DNA of 64,000 nt, from contig CAUJGJ010000040.1 in assembly GCA_963170055.1 (NCBI GenBank), positions 1,304,301 to 1,368,300 on the forward strand, given 5' to 3'. The stretch is from Halisarca cf. caerulea. Lineage: Eukaryota > Porifera > Demospongiae > Chondrillida > Halisarcidae. The notes beneath the pieces are model-generated. The model did not search any database and was not told the origin of the DNA. It worked only from the letters and a program-made list of their open reading frames with translations. A program made the position numbers and the translations under genes. Below are positions 1-12,466 of the stretch, one piece after another (position 1 is the stretch's first letter; each line of letters begins with the position of its first letter).

Positions 1-575
1 ATTTCACTGTTGCAAAAGTCTCTCTCTCGACTTTTGTCACAAGGTGGTCACACAATATGATGATGTTACCATCCAAAGGTAACGATTGGTGAAATCGATA
101 CTTCTTCTAGCACGAACAAATAACTAGTAGAATGTTTTGAAAACATGACATGTGCAGACTATTGCAATATTCGATGCAATTCACTTCTGTTTGAGAACAA
201 TAAGGCCAATTTTTCAAGCGACTTCATAAACATTCACATGACTAACGTATGTGCAATAGTAAAACATGATATTATTCAATCGAATTCCTGTGTGAACCAC
301 ACAACACCCCTCTGTTTACGGAATAGGCACATGTTATACCTGTGTAGTCAAATCATGAATGCTAGTAAGATGGTCACACAGCAAGAGCATGATAAGTTGT
401 ATTAGGCATGATGAATATTTTGCATATCTGTGAAAACAACATAACGCCCTTTGCAACCTTCAAATCTGCCATAACTTACCCACAAATGTGGTGGTTGATG
501 ATGGTAACATCATTCGGACATGGCGGGAAATAGTGGGAGATATGGTAAGCATGGAAATAATGTTACCATGTGAAT

Positions 576-745
576 GAAGTTCGTTCAAAGCTAGGGCAAA
601 GTTTGCACGAAGTTAGAGCAAAGTTTGTTCCAAGTTGGAGGTAATTTGAAGCAAAGTTCATGTACTTCGGTAAAGGTTTGCACGAAGTTCGCCCAAAGTT
701 CAAACCAAAGTTCTACGTACTTCAGTAGAGGTTTGGCAGGAATTC
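576..745. repeat. Imperfect short tandem repeat (GCAAAGTTTGCACGAAGTT-like)
   Basis: Variants of the words CAAAGTT, GCACGAAGTT and TACTTCGGTA recur about every 20 to 25 bases. The array is strongly degenerate and I see no coding function. Confidence 0.55.
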
Positions 746-1593
746 ACATGACATCATCAGAGGGAGATGTCATTGTAAAAGTAAGGGAGCAAGAGTTTCA
801 TCAATGAAAATTGCCAAGGGTCACGCTGTTGCTGGGAATGTATGTCCTTCTGCTGAAGACAGCTATGTACAAAGGGTAAAAAGAGTGCACTCTCAAACAC
901 TATAAGTTGCTACACCTGCAGAACATGCACTTGAACTTTGTGCCACTTGTACAGCAACCAATTAACTAACTGAGCCGCCTGCACTAATTGAACTTCTCTC
1001 TGTATCCTTTGTAGACTTGAGATGCTACCTTTAGCACTCAATATTGATTAGTATTTTCATTAGACATGAATATATTGAAAATTTAGCACAGCATTCATAT
1101 TCACTTGATGTAGTAGCAGGGTAATTTATTTCTTCATTTATTTAGTGGCAAATTATAATTACATTATGGACTTGTCACTTTGTGAGAAGCTATTTGAAGG
1201 CTCAAAGTGTACAACTGTATCAATATCTCTATTTTCATCAAGTATGCCTTAACATCCATTTTAACTTGATGTTAAAATGCAAGCGTTATATGACTATGGA
1301 GGCATAATATGACTTTCAGTCGCATGTGGGAATGTCCAGATTTGTTCTTAGTTTGTGTAGTAATGAAATGTTACTTTTTGGCACTTACAATATATTATTT
1401 ACACTTTTATCTCCTGATTCATACTTTTCCCAGGCATATATGAATACCAAATCCCTTTTTAGTGATGTTATCTGTCATCAATGTTGCTCTGCCACGTGAC
1501 ACTCAAGAAATCTGTGTGCAGTCTTTGATGGGAAATAAGGAAGCAACAATGTATAGAGCCATGCAACTTAACAATGTTATGCCGGCATTTCTA

Positions 1594-1674
1594 TTCAACA
1601 GCCTATACAATATTACCATATTCAACAGCCTATACAATATTACCATATTCAACAGCCTATACAATATTTCCTAC
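1594..1674 (+). repeat. Three-copy 27-bp tandem repeat
   Basis: Three consecutive 27-base units start with TTCAACAGCCTATACAATAT. The first two are identical and the third diverges in its last bases. Because 27 is a multiple of three, a spurious frame stays open across the array. Confidence 0.85.
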
Positions 1675-2230
1675 TTGAATTACCTGAATTTCCCTATATT
1701 CATAAAATCATAATTATGAAATGATATTTTAACTAGAGCCTAGCCACGACAGGCATTGTGTTTGATCATGTTCTCATTAACATTCATAACTTTCCTGTAC
1801 TAAATATTCATGAATACCCCCTCGTAATGCTGTCATAATTCTTAATCCACCAGGGAATTCACTGCCACTAGTGACAACATCATATAGGTTCCACATGTAC
1901 ACGTGTACATACTTATATGTGACCGATTTTATGAAAAGTGTGATGGCTGCGTACCACAAAAAATTGCTTGGAGATTTTGAAACCAGTCCAGTTTTGAACA
2001 GATATGACATCATTCAACTCTATAAAAATCAATAAAGTAGTGGATTGTGAACTTGGTGTGCACAGTATAGTGTATGTAGAGAAGTGACTAAAGGTGCCTT
2101 TTCTAGCAAGCAAAGGCTTATATAGAACTTTCTCAGCTGTCTCCTCTTTCCCTGCTGAGTTGCAAATCTGTAAATTCAATCATTTCCAGATTCCCCCCAA
2201 AATTCGTGTTTGTTTTGCAATAACTTAGAA

Positions 2231-5200
2231 ATGTCAGCTGAAAACAAGTGGGGGAAGCATAATATAATTGAGTGGGTTGTTGTAGGTTTTGCTATTACCC
2301 TTTCCATAGCCATCTTTGCCATCCCAACAGTAGTCTTCTATGTGTTTCAAGACAATGGGGGACTTATCTGGGGGGATATCTTGTCAGGCATAGTCTCACA
2401 ACTACAATTGTGCACTAATCAGACAATGTCTACAAGTTTGGTAAGTACTTTGAGTAGATGTATGTATATTTTTGATTCTCACTTCACTGCAATTGTTCAA
2501 AATTTACAGGATAACATAACCAGAGGCACTCCTTCAGTGAACAGAACCTGTGTAGCATATGAGGAAAGTGCAGCATGTTATTCAAGTCTACAGGAGGTTC
2601 TCAAGGCACAGGGACATTCAACATTGAACATGACAGTAAACATGCAGGGAAATAGTCTGGCAGTTCTGGAGAAAAGTATACAAGCCATTATGTCAAGTCC
2701 TTTGCTGTCAGAAAGTTGTAAAAGTCACGGGTTTCCATTATATTGTCATTACCTCTTGCCACCATGTGTTGGTGGAACTACAGTTACATTGACAAAAGAA
2801 GAGTGTGTCGCACTAAAAACTATACATTGCGCAGATGAAGTAAAACTATTGAATAGGGTCCGTCACACCGCTCTGTACCAAAAGTTCTCCTATCTTGATC
2901 CCAATTGTAGTGCACTTTCTGAGGAAGTCAAAAAGCCAGCCGATGCTCTACATGTGAGTAATGACGTCAACTGGTATCATCGATCAACTGTGGTACACAA
3001 TGTTCTACAGTTTTACCCTTTGTATGTAGGAATCAGCCTACAATTCCACTGCCAGTGAAGAGGACATCTCCAACACAAGTCTCATAAGAATAGATGCCAC
3101 CTGCCATCCTGATTTTACACCTGTCTGTTCATTATGTCTGCCTAGTTGTACCACTCTGTACTACGACACAAGAATAGGATACGGTTTGCAGATTGATGAT
3201 GTGTTAAAGATTACATGTTCAAGTCTTGAAGTACTGGGCGCTATTATATTCTTCATATTAGCTGCTATAAAATGGAGAGAAGTGTAAATATACACATATT
3301 AAGCAGATCATGCATGCATACATTCAAGTCCTGCCTGGAGCGGTTCAATAAAACTACATCGAAATCCTTTGTAAGCAGCTTAACTGATAGGCACCATTTA
3401 AGCTGCTTACAATGGACCTCTATGCAGATTTATCGTAACTCTATAGGCAGGACTTGTTGTATAAGTTGTTCAAGTGTGAAAATTTGCATATTCATGTGGA
3501 AAGGTTATTGCTGAAGTATGGCAGCTCTTAACAATGTACATGGCCACATTTTGCCCTCACTCTTTACTAGTGGTCCGAACCAGGGATCGTTTTTAGGCTT
3601 TGAAAAGAGCTCACAACAAAGTTCTGTGAAGAATTGTAGAATTATATTGTAAAATGAACGTTTTGTATTCCTATTGTAATCTGTACCCTCACCAATTGGA
3701 AAACAATTCAGGATTGCGGGGGGGGGGGGGGTGAAATCTGCTGACCTTCGGATGATCATTTTGAGAACATCCTCTGTGTGTAAATGTCACAACTGCGAAA
3801 ATTTTGGCCAAGTGCAACAAGTGGGCAATCATGTTCTAGAAGTGCTCTTCATGCTATGACATCACCCCTAGTGGCTGCTGTGTGTAGAGCTGTACCCTTC
3901 ATATCAGCTCATGTATCAGCTTTTTGTTTTGAAATATGAGTGCCTATTTTCAATCTTGCTCTTTGGTTCAATCCTTTTACAAAGGTTCACTTTTCCAACT
4001 GTCCTAGTTTTCTATGAAAATGTTGTCGAACTCATTGTTGGTGAGTCCATTTACATGATTAACTTTAAACATGGACTATATTATGATTGAGTGCCTCAAG
4101 TGATATCCTTTGTGATTTTATGGTATATGTGATGTTTTTGCATTATATACCATGTATTCTTCATGTGCACAGGTATTCTGGTACTCTTGCCATTTGTGAT
4201 CGGCAGACAAAAGTTGTTGTGTAGTTATCCTGATATAGTGAGAACACTGAACGCTCCTCCCACTCCATTCTGTACTATATCAGGTTAGGATAATGCACAA
4301 ATCAATAAACAGCCACAGTAACAAAAACATGTTTCACTTGCAATGTGTTTATGTGTATTAGTTGTACCATATTTGGGCATGGTACACAGGAAGTAGACAC
4401 CTACTGTGTAGACCACTAGTGTGAAGACCGAAAGGTCCATGCAAGTGTATGTTTCCCATGTACTATGCATAAATGGGTACAACTAATTTGTCTGTCAAGT
4501 TAGCCACAAAGTAGTGGCGTAAAGCCCTACTGTGTGTACCAGTTAGTCTTACATATATCTGATAGCTTTCCAAAGTGTTATGCTGATGTGTATAATGGCA
4601 ATAGAGAAGTATGAATTTATACAGGAATGAGTTATAGTAATTGTTTTTAAAACAATTGCCAAATATGGTAATAATTATTATTATTGTTTTTCAAGACAAT
4701 TTTCCACTTACTATATAAGCAGTATGCTCAATGAATATTCAGCTGCGCACTAGTCCTTCAATGCTTTGCAAGTAATTCGAGCATGTGGGACGGCAGCCCC
4801 CACGAGTTTTTAACTCAACTTACTACTTATCTTATATCTTTCTACCAAAATGCGCTATAGTCTACCAACTGGTATCACATGTAAACAACTATATTAGCTT
4901 TCATTTGATGCCAAACTCGAAAGTACTTTATTAGTTATAACAAACTAAATGCTTTTCCCTAAACATATAAAAATATGAATAATGGCCAGGAGCCAGTGCA
5001 GTTTCAAAGCTTTTGGCACAAATGTTGCCTATCCAAGAAGTTGAGTACAATAGTGTATGATCTGCTAAACTGATCAACTGAATTTCTGGAAATCAAAGTC
5101 CATTGTATGTATAGCTAAAATACAGGAGCAAAGATGACTTGTCCTTTCAAAAGCGTAGTGTTGTTGTATAACTAAAGAAATGAATAGATTCAAAATCAAA

Positions 5201-8200
5201 CACTTCAAAGGGCATTGTAGTTGCTGGTCAACATTATTTTTGTGCAAGCGACAAGGGTTAAGTGTTAATGAATTTTGTGTATATGCCTCAGACTAGTTAG
5301 CTAATCTTATGGTAAGATTCAAAGTACAAATAGACAGTATATATAACAGCTTTACAACATTGCCCAAGGTATCTATCTAACAACCGCATAACAGCTTTAG
5401 TGCACAAATGAAATGCATAAATGCAAACATGAGCTATTCTTTTCATTGCATTGTCAATCTGCAGGTTTCTTATTTCAGGTTGGAGTTGTGCTTCCCATAC
5501 TTCTATGGACAGTACATCTTGCCTACATCACCATACTAGTCTCTTGTCCAATATTTGGTGAACAGAAGCTGAAGAAATGGTCAAAGAGAATACATATCAT
5601 AGCTGTCCCACTAGTAACTCTCATCAGTGTCATTGCACCAATTGCTATAGCTAGCACTGTAGGATATGCGACATTAGGTTTTCCACCAACAGTCTGTTTC
5701 GCATACAGCATTGATGCCACTTTCTATTCAATTGCCATACCTGACAGCGTGGTCCTTTGTGCTGGAGTTATCATGATGATCTTAATAGTGAGGAAGATTC
5801 ACGAGGTAAGTGTAATAATTGTATAATGAATTTGTCAAAACAGCTAAGTATGCAAAACTTCATTGATAGACATAAAATCTTGTTTAATGCAAGTAAGCCA
5901 ATGTATTTAGACATGTAATAAGCGAACATTGGACAATGGAATAATACATAGAAAAGTAGCCTAAGGTATTACTAGAATAGTACCATGCATACTTTATAAC
6001 CGTAGCAATTGTCCTTAGTGTATAAAAGAGTAGTAGAACATGGGGATATATAACAGTTGTACACAGTAAAACGCTTGTATACTGATTAGTTTACAATGTT
6101 TTACTGAGTTGCACAATTATAATAAACAATGTTTACCATTTGGTATATAGAAGGAGTTGAAACTCCACATTTGCAGATTAATGACAGCTGTGTTTTGTAC
6201 CCTTGAAGCATACATATTATGCAGGTTTTTTTTAGAGGGGGACAGGGGGCATTTTGCCCCTCCCCCCTGAGATGGATCATGCCCCTTGAAAGTTGTTCTG
6301 CTACTGAGATGGATCATGATCAATGAAATAAATTTTGTTATCAATGATTAAAACTTTAATATATACAATATAGCTATTAATACAACAGATAACGGCTAGT
6401 TAATTTTAACCTTTTATTGAATGCGTGCACGATTTTTCGCTTACCCGTTATCGGCGGAAGACCACTTTAGTGGCTCTAGCCTTGCTATCTGACTTTAATC
6501 CGTTTTGTACTTCCGCAACTACGCCAGAAGACTTTTCGATCATCTTTTACTCTTTCTCAATCCTTTTAAAGCAAAATTGTTCGCACAAAGAGAAAATCGT
6601 GTGCCTTCAATTCTTCCGTATTTAGGAGCGGCCATTATATTTTGTGGTTAGCTCCGCATAGTTACGTAAAACCATTGTATACATGCGTTTCTTGGCATAC
6701 ATTTGCGTTTTCGTAAAAACTTTGTAGCCTTTTATACTAATCCCTAGAGGTCGCATTAGAATAGAACTAGGCTTGAAAAATATACTCGCAAGAGGCTATC
6801 TATTGATATAAATTTCAGGTCGATGCAAGAAATTTTGATAATCGCCGTCTTAAACCATTGATATTTTAAGAGCCACTTAAGTGGTCTTCCGTCAATATGG
6901 GGTTAAACACAGATTCGCCTGGATTTTTTTCTCCAAGTGTCCACTGTTTGGTCTAGTTCTTCATCAGACTTGTCTGTAAACTTCTATTTCTCTTAATTAC
7001 CATTTTTTTATTTAAAAATGCATCATTCTACTTTTCATCAGGCCACAATTCTTTGGTGCATTTATATTCTAACCTTATCGAATTTGCGGTCATTCAAACT
7101 TCCATCATGTGATTGTACCAGAAGTGATGTAGTACTTGGAGATCTTCGCGGCAGTACTCGGCAAATTCACTCACGACAGTCACCTACAATATGTGTATCT
7201 ATGTATTTGTTGTAGACAGAGAGCCTCACCTACGTGAACAACTGCGATGTTATATTCCACTTGCACACATTTTGACTTTCTTTGCTGATTTCTGTTTGTT
7301 GAAGTATGCGAGAGGATCAAAATGGCATATAGGCTTTCACTAAAGTTGGAATTCTAGGATTGAGAAGAGCTTTCTAAAGTTTCATCATATGTGACCGTAC
7401 TTGCGAAAATTGACCACTTTGTGGGTCTTGCCGACTTTGCGTTTTTTGCATGATTCGATAGCATTTCGAACACACTACAACGTGAATGCACTCGCACTGT
7501 CATCGCAAGTTCCATTCTGGAGTTACGTCTGCATTTATTCTGCTATTGCGTATACTTAACTTTTGAGCTTTACTTTTCGAGAGTTTATGGAGAGTTTATG
7601 GTTCTATTTCTGTTAGTATGTATACTATTAGTATACGGCATTCGTCACGTGCAGGTCTTTTCCATTGTCTTTTTATACAGGCAATGATTATGTCATTGAC
7701 CACAAGTTTAGATATGTGGAGAAAATGGCGGATTGTACGGCAGTGATCAAGATAAAAAGTGATATAACTCACTCAAATTTATTCGTATTGCACTGAAATG
7801 TCACAGAACGTTCGAAAATTGCCTAAGAAAAAGATATGTGCAAAAAAACGAATTTCGTGCGCCTTTCGATAATTTGTTATTTTAGCGCCGTTCTCAAATG
7901 TTTGCTTTACCACAAAGTGGTCCCTTTTCGCAAATACGGTCACAAATTCTATTTTTCATCTGAAACTTATATATTTTCGTAAGGGGAAACAATTCTGATA
8001 AATCTTATTCTATTATGATAGCACACCTGTGGGACTTGTCCTGGATCTGTTATGATAGCGATAAAATGTAATTTTTCGGTGCCAACAAGTTATTAGTCAC
8101 GCAGTTATCTTGTAATTTGGACTAATATTTGGGCATATACGAATGCTGAATCTGCGATTAGTGATGTTTTCTGTCATCACGGTTGCTTTATCACATGCTG

Positions 8201-11200
8201 GCTTGTGACCTAACTCGATGTTCTTTGGAATTTTAGTTTTCAGCTGAGCGCTATGTGAGAGAACAAGCTGGAGACAGTTTCTTGGTGTGAAATTCAAGCC
8301 AATTGAAAAATACAACTTTTCCATGTGGGTGAGAGAGAGCTTTTGTTCTCTCCCAAGTTACAGGAGCTTGGATGTTGGCTTTTGTTCTGCCATGTAGCAC
8401 CCATAGCGTTTCAATTTTTATTAGGGGATAGGAAACCTTGGTAGCTTAAAAGCAAGCTTTCCAAAAAGGTAATCGTCCAAACATCTTTGTGTCTACCTAC
8501 ATCTTAATCCCTTGTTTGACACTCTGTATCTACTACAAGTTGAAAACAGAAGCTGTAAATAGATCAAAATTTTCACACCTCCAAATTAGCGTGGACATGT
8601 CCCACATGCCAAAGATGAATTTTTCGGTAAATTGGGTGTGACAAAATCTTTAGCAACATGGTATCTTGGTAGCAGCACATCTTCTGATTCATTACCATAT
8701 TTTGATGACTGTACCATCAAAGCATGGGTACATGGCTAGCCCCCCTAAAGTGTAGAAAGTTTCAATATGCCCCCTGGCATTATTTTCTAGAAAAATCAAT
8801 GGGTATATGTGACCGTTCACGCGAAAACGTATAGTCGTGCAATTCGCGCAAATTGTTCAGGAAGTGCAAAAAACGTAAATATGCGGAAGTAGTGGTGAAT
8901 CACTGCAAATGACTCGGAAGTGCGTGTAGCGAGCACGAGGCGAGTACTTGTATCTTGTCGGCGAGGACCTGCTCTTTCTCTTCGTGTTTATTGCTTGTTC
9001 ATACGACTTTCGGTGATATAGTTACGGTTAATAATGTCCCTCTTATCTATCGAAGACATGTTAGAGGCATTGGAAAAGGAGTTTCAAGAAGCTGAAGGCA
9101 GTTATCCTCTAGAAGAAAGAGTTGGGCGAGTTAATAACGAGTCTGACGGCGAACGTACTGAGGACACCGAACGTCTTGACGATTCAGATCTGTCTCGGCC
9201 TCCCGTTATGGCCTCGAGTTTTGTGGATGAGGATAACTCCCTTCTTGATGATTTCCAGCCTCCTGAATCGTCAATAGTACCCGCTACTGGGTCTTTCTCT
9301 TCCGTGGATCAGTCAGTCGTTCCTTTTGAGCTCAGTGACGAGGATAAGAGGGAAGATAGTGTCGTCGATGCTTTCATGGACAAGACTTGTGGGTGCAAAG
9401 GTGGGCCTGCCAAAACTCCATGTAGTAAGTTGTTCAGCAAAGAAGTAGTTAAGGACTATAGATCTGATTGCTTTGCCTTGACCAGGGAACAACTAGACCT
9501 GGTAGTTTCTGGCCAGTTGTCTGCCTTTCGTACCCACAAGTCTTCCATACCCCCCACATATCGTGGTAGTGTTGATAACTTTCGACCACACACAAATTTT
9601 TTGTTTCATGCCATTCGTATGTGTTTGGACATGTTTGTGTTCTTGCACATCATGTCCAAGCACCGCTTCTTGAACATCTGCCATCACTTTGATGAGCACG
9701 GTTTGCTAGAGAGGGTACATGGCAATGCTCAGAATCGTGCCCACAACACCTGCACCAGTGAACAGCTAGACAGCTTGATCGACTTTATTGACAACATGGC
9801 CCAGACACATGCAATGCCCTTACCAGGTCGACTACCTAGTCACTGGGATGATTGTGTTTTGCTTCTTCCAACTGACATGACAAAAGCCAAGCTTTACCGG
9901 ATGTGTCTTGACTCGACTGCCACCACCCAAGCAACTCCTGTAGGAAGAACAAAGTTCCATACAGTCTGGACATCACTGCGCCCCTATATCTGTACAATGA
10001 AGCCAGCTGACGATCTTTGTCTCGAGTGTCAGACTTTGTGTAAGGCCATCACAAACACTGGGCATCTGCCAGAGGAGGAGAAGCGGGAGAGATTGCTGGC
10101 ATACCAACAACATCTGAACGAAGCAAAGCAGGAAAGGGAGTGCTACAACCAACAGATTGCCATGTGCAAGGCAACCATCGGGAAGGGGGGTGGATCCATG
10201 CACTATTCATATGATTTTGCACAGCAGATCCACTACCCCAACAACCCACTGCAGCCTGGACCTGCTTATTTTTTGTCAGCTCGCAAGTGCCAAGTTTTCG
10301 GAGTCGCTTGTGAACCTGAGGGCACACAGGTCAACTATCTTATTGACGAAGCAGACAATGTGGGCAAGGGAGCAAACTGTACCATCAGCCTCTTCCATCA
10401 CTACCTCGAGTGCCATGCTTCCCAGGATGTGACCAACATCTACATCCATGCAGATAACTGTGTTGGTCAAAACAAGAACAACACCACCATCCAGTATCTT
10501 GCATGGAGGGTCATTACTGGGAAGCATAAGCACATCACCCTATCGTTTATGATGCCTGGCCACACCAAGTTTGCTCCCGATCGCCACTTTGGCCTGTTGA
10601 AGAAGTCGTACCGCAGGACACGAGTGGACACCATGGGCTGCATTGCAGAAGCAGTGAAGAATTCTTCACATGTGGGTGCCAACAGAGTGCAGCTTGTGAG
10701 GAATCTAAGTGGAGACCAACTTGTCCACTTTTACAATTGGTCTGAGTTCTTCTCTCTTTTCTTCACATCACTGCCATCCATTACATCTTACCACGTCTTT
10801 TACTTCGATTGTGACTTGCCTGGCACAGTGTTTGTGAAGTGCAGATCAACAGACCCTTCATATCAAGAGTTCACCATCCAGCGACCCTCCTCTATCTTAC
10901 CAACGCCATCCCAATTCCCCATAGAGGTTGTACCTTCAGGTCTCACCGTGGATAGACAATGGTATTTGTATGAGAAGATCCGACAATTTTGTTCTTCGAA
11001 TCTTGCTGCTGACCTCACATGCCCCAAACCTCTTGCTCCAAAGCACTCCACTGCTACACAGACTAGTGGAAAGCGATCAGCCTCCAAAACTGCCTCATCT
11101 AAGACAAAGCGGTCCAAGTGACCGCAAGTAACATAATATTATACAGCCAACTACATACATGCAAAACTTATTTGTTTTGTGGCATGTTCTAATATTGTTT

Positions 11201-12466
11201 TAGAGTAAGTATTATATTTTAGAATCTGTGGATAACATTGTAGTAGCTACTTACCACGTTCTAATTTTATTTTTTTACCTCATAGTGACAATAGAACCCA
11301 ACATCTCATTTAGATCAGCCATTTTTCTATGCTAACATTAATATTCATAATCTATGAATATAATTATTAGGATCATGAATATCTTTATAGTTCAACACTG
11401 ATTTCTAATTCATAAAATGGATGTGGGACCCAACAGGGTGCCAGAATGATGCATCTTGCATAGAACCTGCGAGAGCTGAAAAATTTCACAATTGATAAAC
11501 GGACACACGAATGCACCTTTTAGAGAGAGCAGAAGGTATTATTACGAAATTTGAGTAATCAATACAAAAAATTGCCTTATCTTCTTCGCCATCATTTTCA
11601 CATTGTCCTAGCTTTGCAATTTGTTAGTAGGGGAACATTCGTTAATGTCACATGTGATAGAATCACAAAGGCTACTGGTATGCTTCTAACTTCTATTTAG
11701 CTGTCATTGTTTGTTTATTGGCTTTTTTATGATATTACTGGTCTAACGATGACAAAAAATAAGTGCGTTAAAAGGATAAGGTGTCAAACAACTTCACTTG
11801 TACTAATTGTTGATATATGCTGAGTAAGTGAAAGTATATGCCTGTACTCATACGTAATACATATTCCAGCATTGTTTTCACAAGAATAAGTGTTATAAAT
11901 TTTATTATATTGAGGTTGAATAGTTTGCAGATAATTGCCTTTTTGGATTACTTTGAGTTCAATTATCAATACCACATGCATGAATGTTTCATGCCCACAA
12001 AGGCCCATTTCACAAAATGTGATATTGTATCTATGACATCCACTTGCAGAACTTTCACTCTGAAGCAAACAAGTTAAAACGCAAGTTATCAAGAACCAAG
12101 TGCTTTTTCAGTGCACAGGAAAGAAAAATTATGATGCTGTCTGCAATATTCATCCTACTGGGTACAGTCGTACTTGTATTGCTAACATACACAGCAGCAC
12201 AACGCACTGACTATGCTCAGGGTATAGTGCAGTACTCCAAGTGTCAGTTGTATGGCAACAACCCGGACTGTACAGGACTCAGTGAGGACATGAGGATAGC
12301 TATTAACATCTTCAACACGTTTGCCATATTGTTTATGGCATTAACAACCTACGCTAACATATTCTTTATCCTGACATTGGATGATCTCAAGAAATTTGCC
12401 AAGATTTGGCAAAATTTTTACCTAAAAGTGAAAGGGGGTGCACATATGCAAAATAGTAGGTCATGA
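2231..12466 (+). CDS. Frizzled-like class F seven-transmembrane receptor (paralogue A)
   Basis: Seven exons join in frame: 2231-2440, 2510-2953, 3030-3283, 3985-4040, 4173-4283, 5465-5805 and 12050-12466 (1833 nt, 610 aa). Every border has GT..AG and phases match. The product starts with a hydrophobic segment (about residues 12-38). A cysteine-rich domain (about 84-205) follows and contains SCKSHGFPLYCHYLLPPC, typical of the Frizzled CRD core. Exon 3 ends in TM1, exons 4-5 give TM2 and the first outer loop, exon 6 gives TM3-TM5 with LLWTVHLAYITILVSC, and exon 7 gives TM6-TM7. Such receptors sit in the plasma membrane and bind Wnt-like ligands; ligand and pathway here are unknown. The tail after TM7 lacks the KTxxxW Dishevelled-binding motif of true Frizzleds. 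The start at 2231 is chosen by alignment with paralogue B; an in-frame ATG lies at 2210. The last intron is 6.2 kb and full of transposons. Class F is confident; the exact subfamily is not. Confidence 0.82.
3718..3731. repeat. Poly-G run in receptor A intron 3
   Basis: A run of 14 G lies in the 701-nt intron between exons 3 and 4. Confidence 0.9.
4601..4826 (+). repeat. Interspersed repeat with hairpin end (copy 1)
   Basis: The copy starts ATAGAGAAGTATGAATTTAT, contains an AATTGTTTT..AAAACAATT inverted word and ends in a hairpin around GGCAGCCCCCACGAG. It lies in intron 5 of receptor A. The same unit recurs at 25158, 26258 and inverted at 22889 and 27915. It looks non-coding, MITE- or SINE-like. 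Confidence 0.7.
6410..6902. mobile_element. piggyBac-type MITE (TTAA-flanked)
   Basis: TTAA tetranucleotides at 6406-6409 and 6903-6906 flank the element. Inner inverted words GAAGACCACTTTAGTGGCTC and GAGCCACTTAAGTGGTCTTC lie near the ends. The AGCCACT..AGTGGCT core is shared with the elements at 23077 and 38032. No coding sequence was found. It lies in the last intron of receptor A. Confidence 0.65.
7389..7943. mobile_element. TIR element, TATGTGACCGT family, non-autonomous
   Basis: The left end TATGTGACCGTACTTGCGAA is mirrored by TTCGCAAATACGGTCACA on the right. The inverted match continues inward through CCACTTTGTGG, so TIRs are about 36 bp and imperfect. The terminal word TATGTGACCGT recurs at the 5' side of the DUF7869-like element at 8805. 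That one may supply the transposase. Confidence 0.65.
8021..8610. mobile_element. GGACATGTCC-family MITE (copy 1)
   Basis: The left end reads GCACACCTGTGGGACTTGTCC and the right end GGACATGTCCCACATGC, a degenerate inverted pair. The interior shares words with copies at 45941 and 51480, such as CGGTTGCT..CACATGCTGGC and TCACACCTC. It is non-coding. Confidence 0.6.
8805..11516 (+). mobile_element. DUF7869-like transposon inserted in receptor A intron 6
   Basis: The putative 5' end is ATATGTGACCGTTCACGCGA at 8805. The downstream side shows CACACGAATGCA at about 11504-11515, a word that immediately precedes the terminal repeat of the second copy near 63185. The outer 3' repeat of this copy was not found, so the right border is approximate and may be truncated. 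Confidence 0.5.
9034..11121 (+). CDS. DUF7869-like putative transposase, 695 aa
   Basis: This is a single uninterrupted reading frame. The N-terminal 110 residues are acidic and low-complexity. Cysteine pairs follow at about 118-130 (CGCKGGPAKTPC) and about 330 (LCLECQTLC), possibly zinc-binding. The core carries HADNCVGQNKNN near residue 471 and PGHTKFAPDRHFG near residue 508. These Asp-bearing motifs are characteristic of DUF7869-type proteins, which are common in sponges and cnidarians. The tail after about 660 is basic and Ser/Lys-rich. The spaced Asp residues suggest an RNase H-fold transposase, but that is inference. The gene has no introns, lies in sense inside a receptor intron, is flanked by a terminal-repeat-like word and has a second copy at the window end, all typical of a mobile element. 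It is intact here. Confidence 0.7.
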   Translation: MSLLSIEDMLEALEKEFQEAEGSYPLEERVGRVNNESDGERTEDTERLDDSDLSRPPVMASSFVDEDNSLLDDFQPPESSIVPATGSFSSVDQSVVPFELSDEDKREDSVVDAFMDKTCGCKGGPAKTPCSKLFSKEVVKDYRSDCFALTREQLDLVVSGQLSAFRTHKSSIPPTYRGSVDNFRPHTNFLFHAIRMCLDMFVFLHIMSKHRFLNICHHFDEHGLLERVHGNAQNRAHNTCTSEQLDSLIDFIDNMAQTHAMPLPGRLPSHWDDCVLLLPTDMTKAKLYRMCLDSTATTQATPVGRTKFHTVWTSLRPYICTMKPADDLCLECQTLCKAITNTGHLPEEEKRERLLAYQQHLNEAKQERECYNQQIAMCKATIGKGGGSMHYSYDFAQQIHYPNNPLQPGPAYFLSARKCQVFGVACEPEGTQVNYLIDEADNVGKGANCTISLFHHYLECHASQDVTNIYIHADNCVGQNKNNTTIQYLAWRVITGKHKHITLSFMMPGHTKFAPDRHFGLLKKSYRRTRVDTMGCIAEAVKNSSHVGANRVQLVRNLSGDQLVHFYNWSEFFSLFFTSLPSITSYHVFYFDCDLPGTVFVKCRSTDPSYQEFTIQRPSSILPTPSQFPIEVVPSGLTVDRQWYLYEKIRQFCSSNLAADLTCPKPLAPKHSTATQTSGKRSASKTASSKTKRSK

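Larger units (their letters stand above)
1..2230. other. 5' flank without recognised gene
   Basis: No open reading frame here resembles a known protein. The stretch holds two short tandem-repeat patches, annotated separately, and at about 1320-1360 a partial end of the GCATGTGGGACATGTCC repeat family described further on. The bases just before 2231 end in TTGCAATAACTTAG, a possible splice acceptor two bases before the receptor ATG. A 5'-UTR exon of the receptor gene may therefore lie somewhere in this stretch. Confidence 0.4.

Noticed and set aside
10049..10533. Minus-strand and alternative-frame readings inside the 695-aa gene
   Set aside because: They overlap a long coherent plus-strand frame with recognisable motifs and show no family signal themselves.
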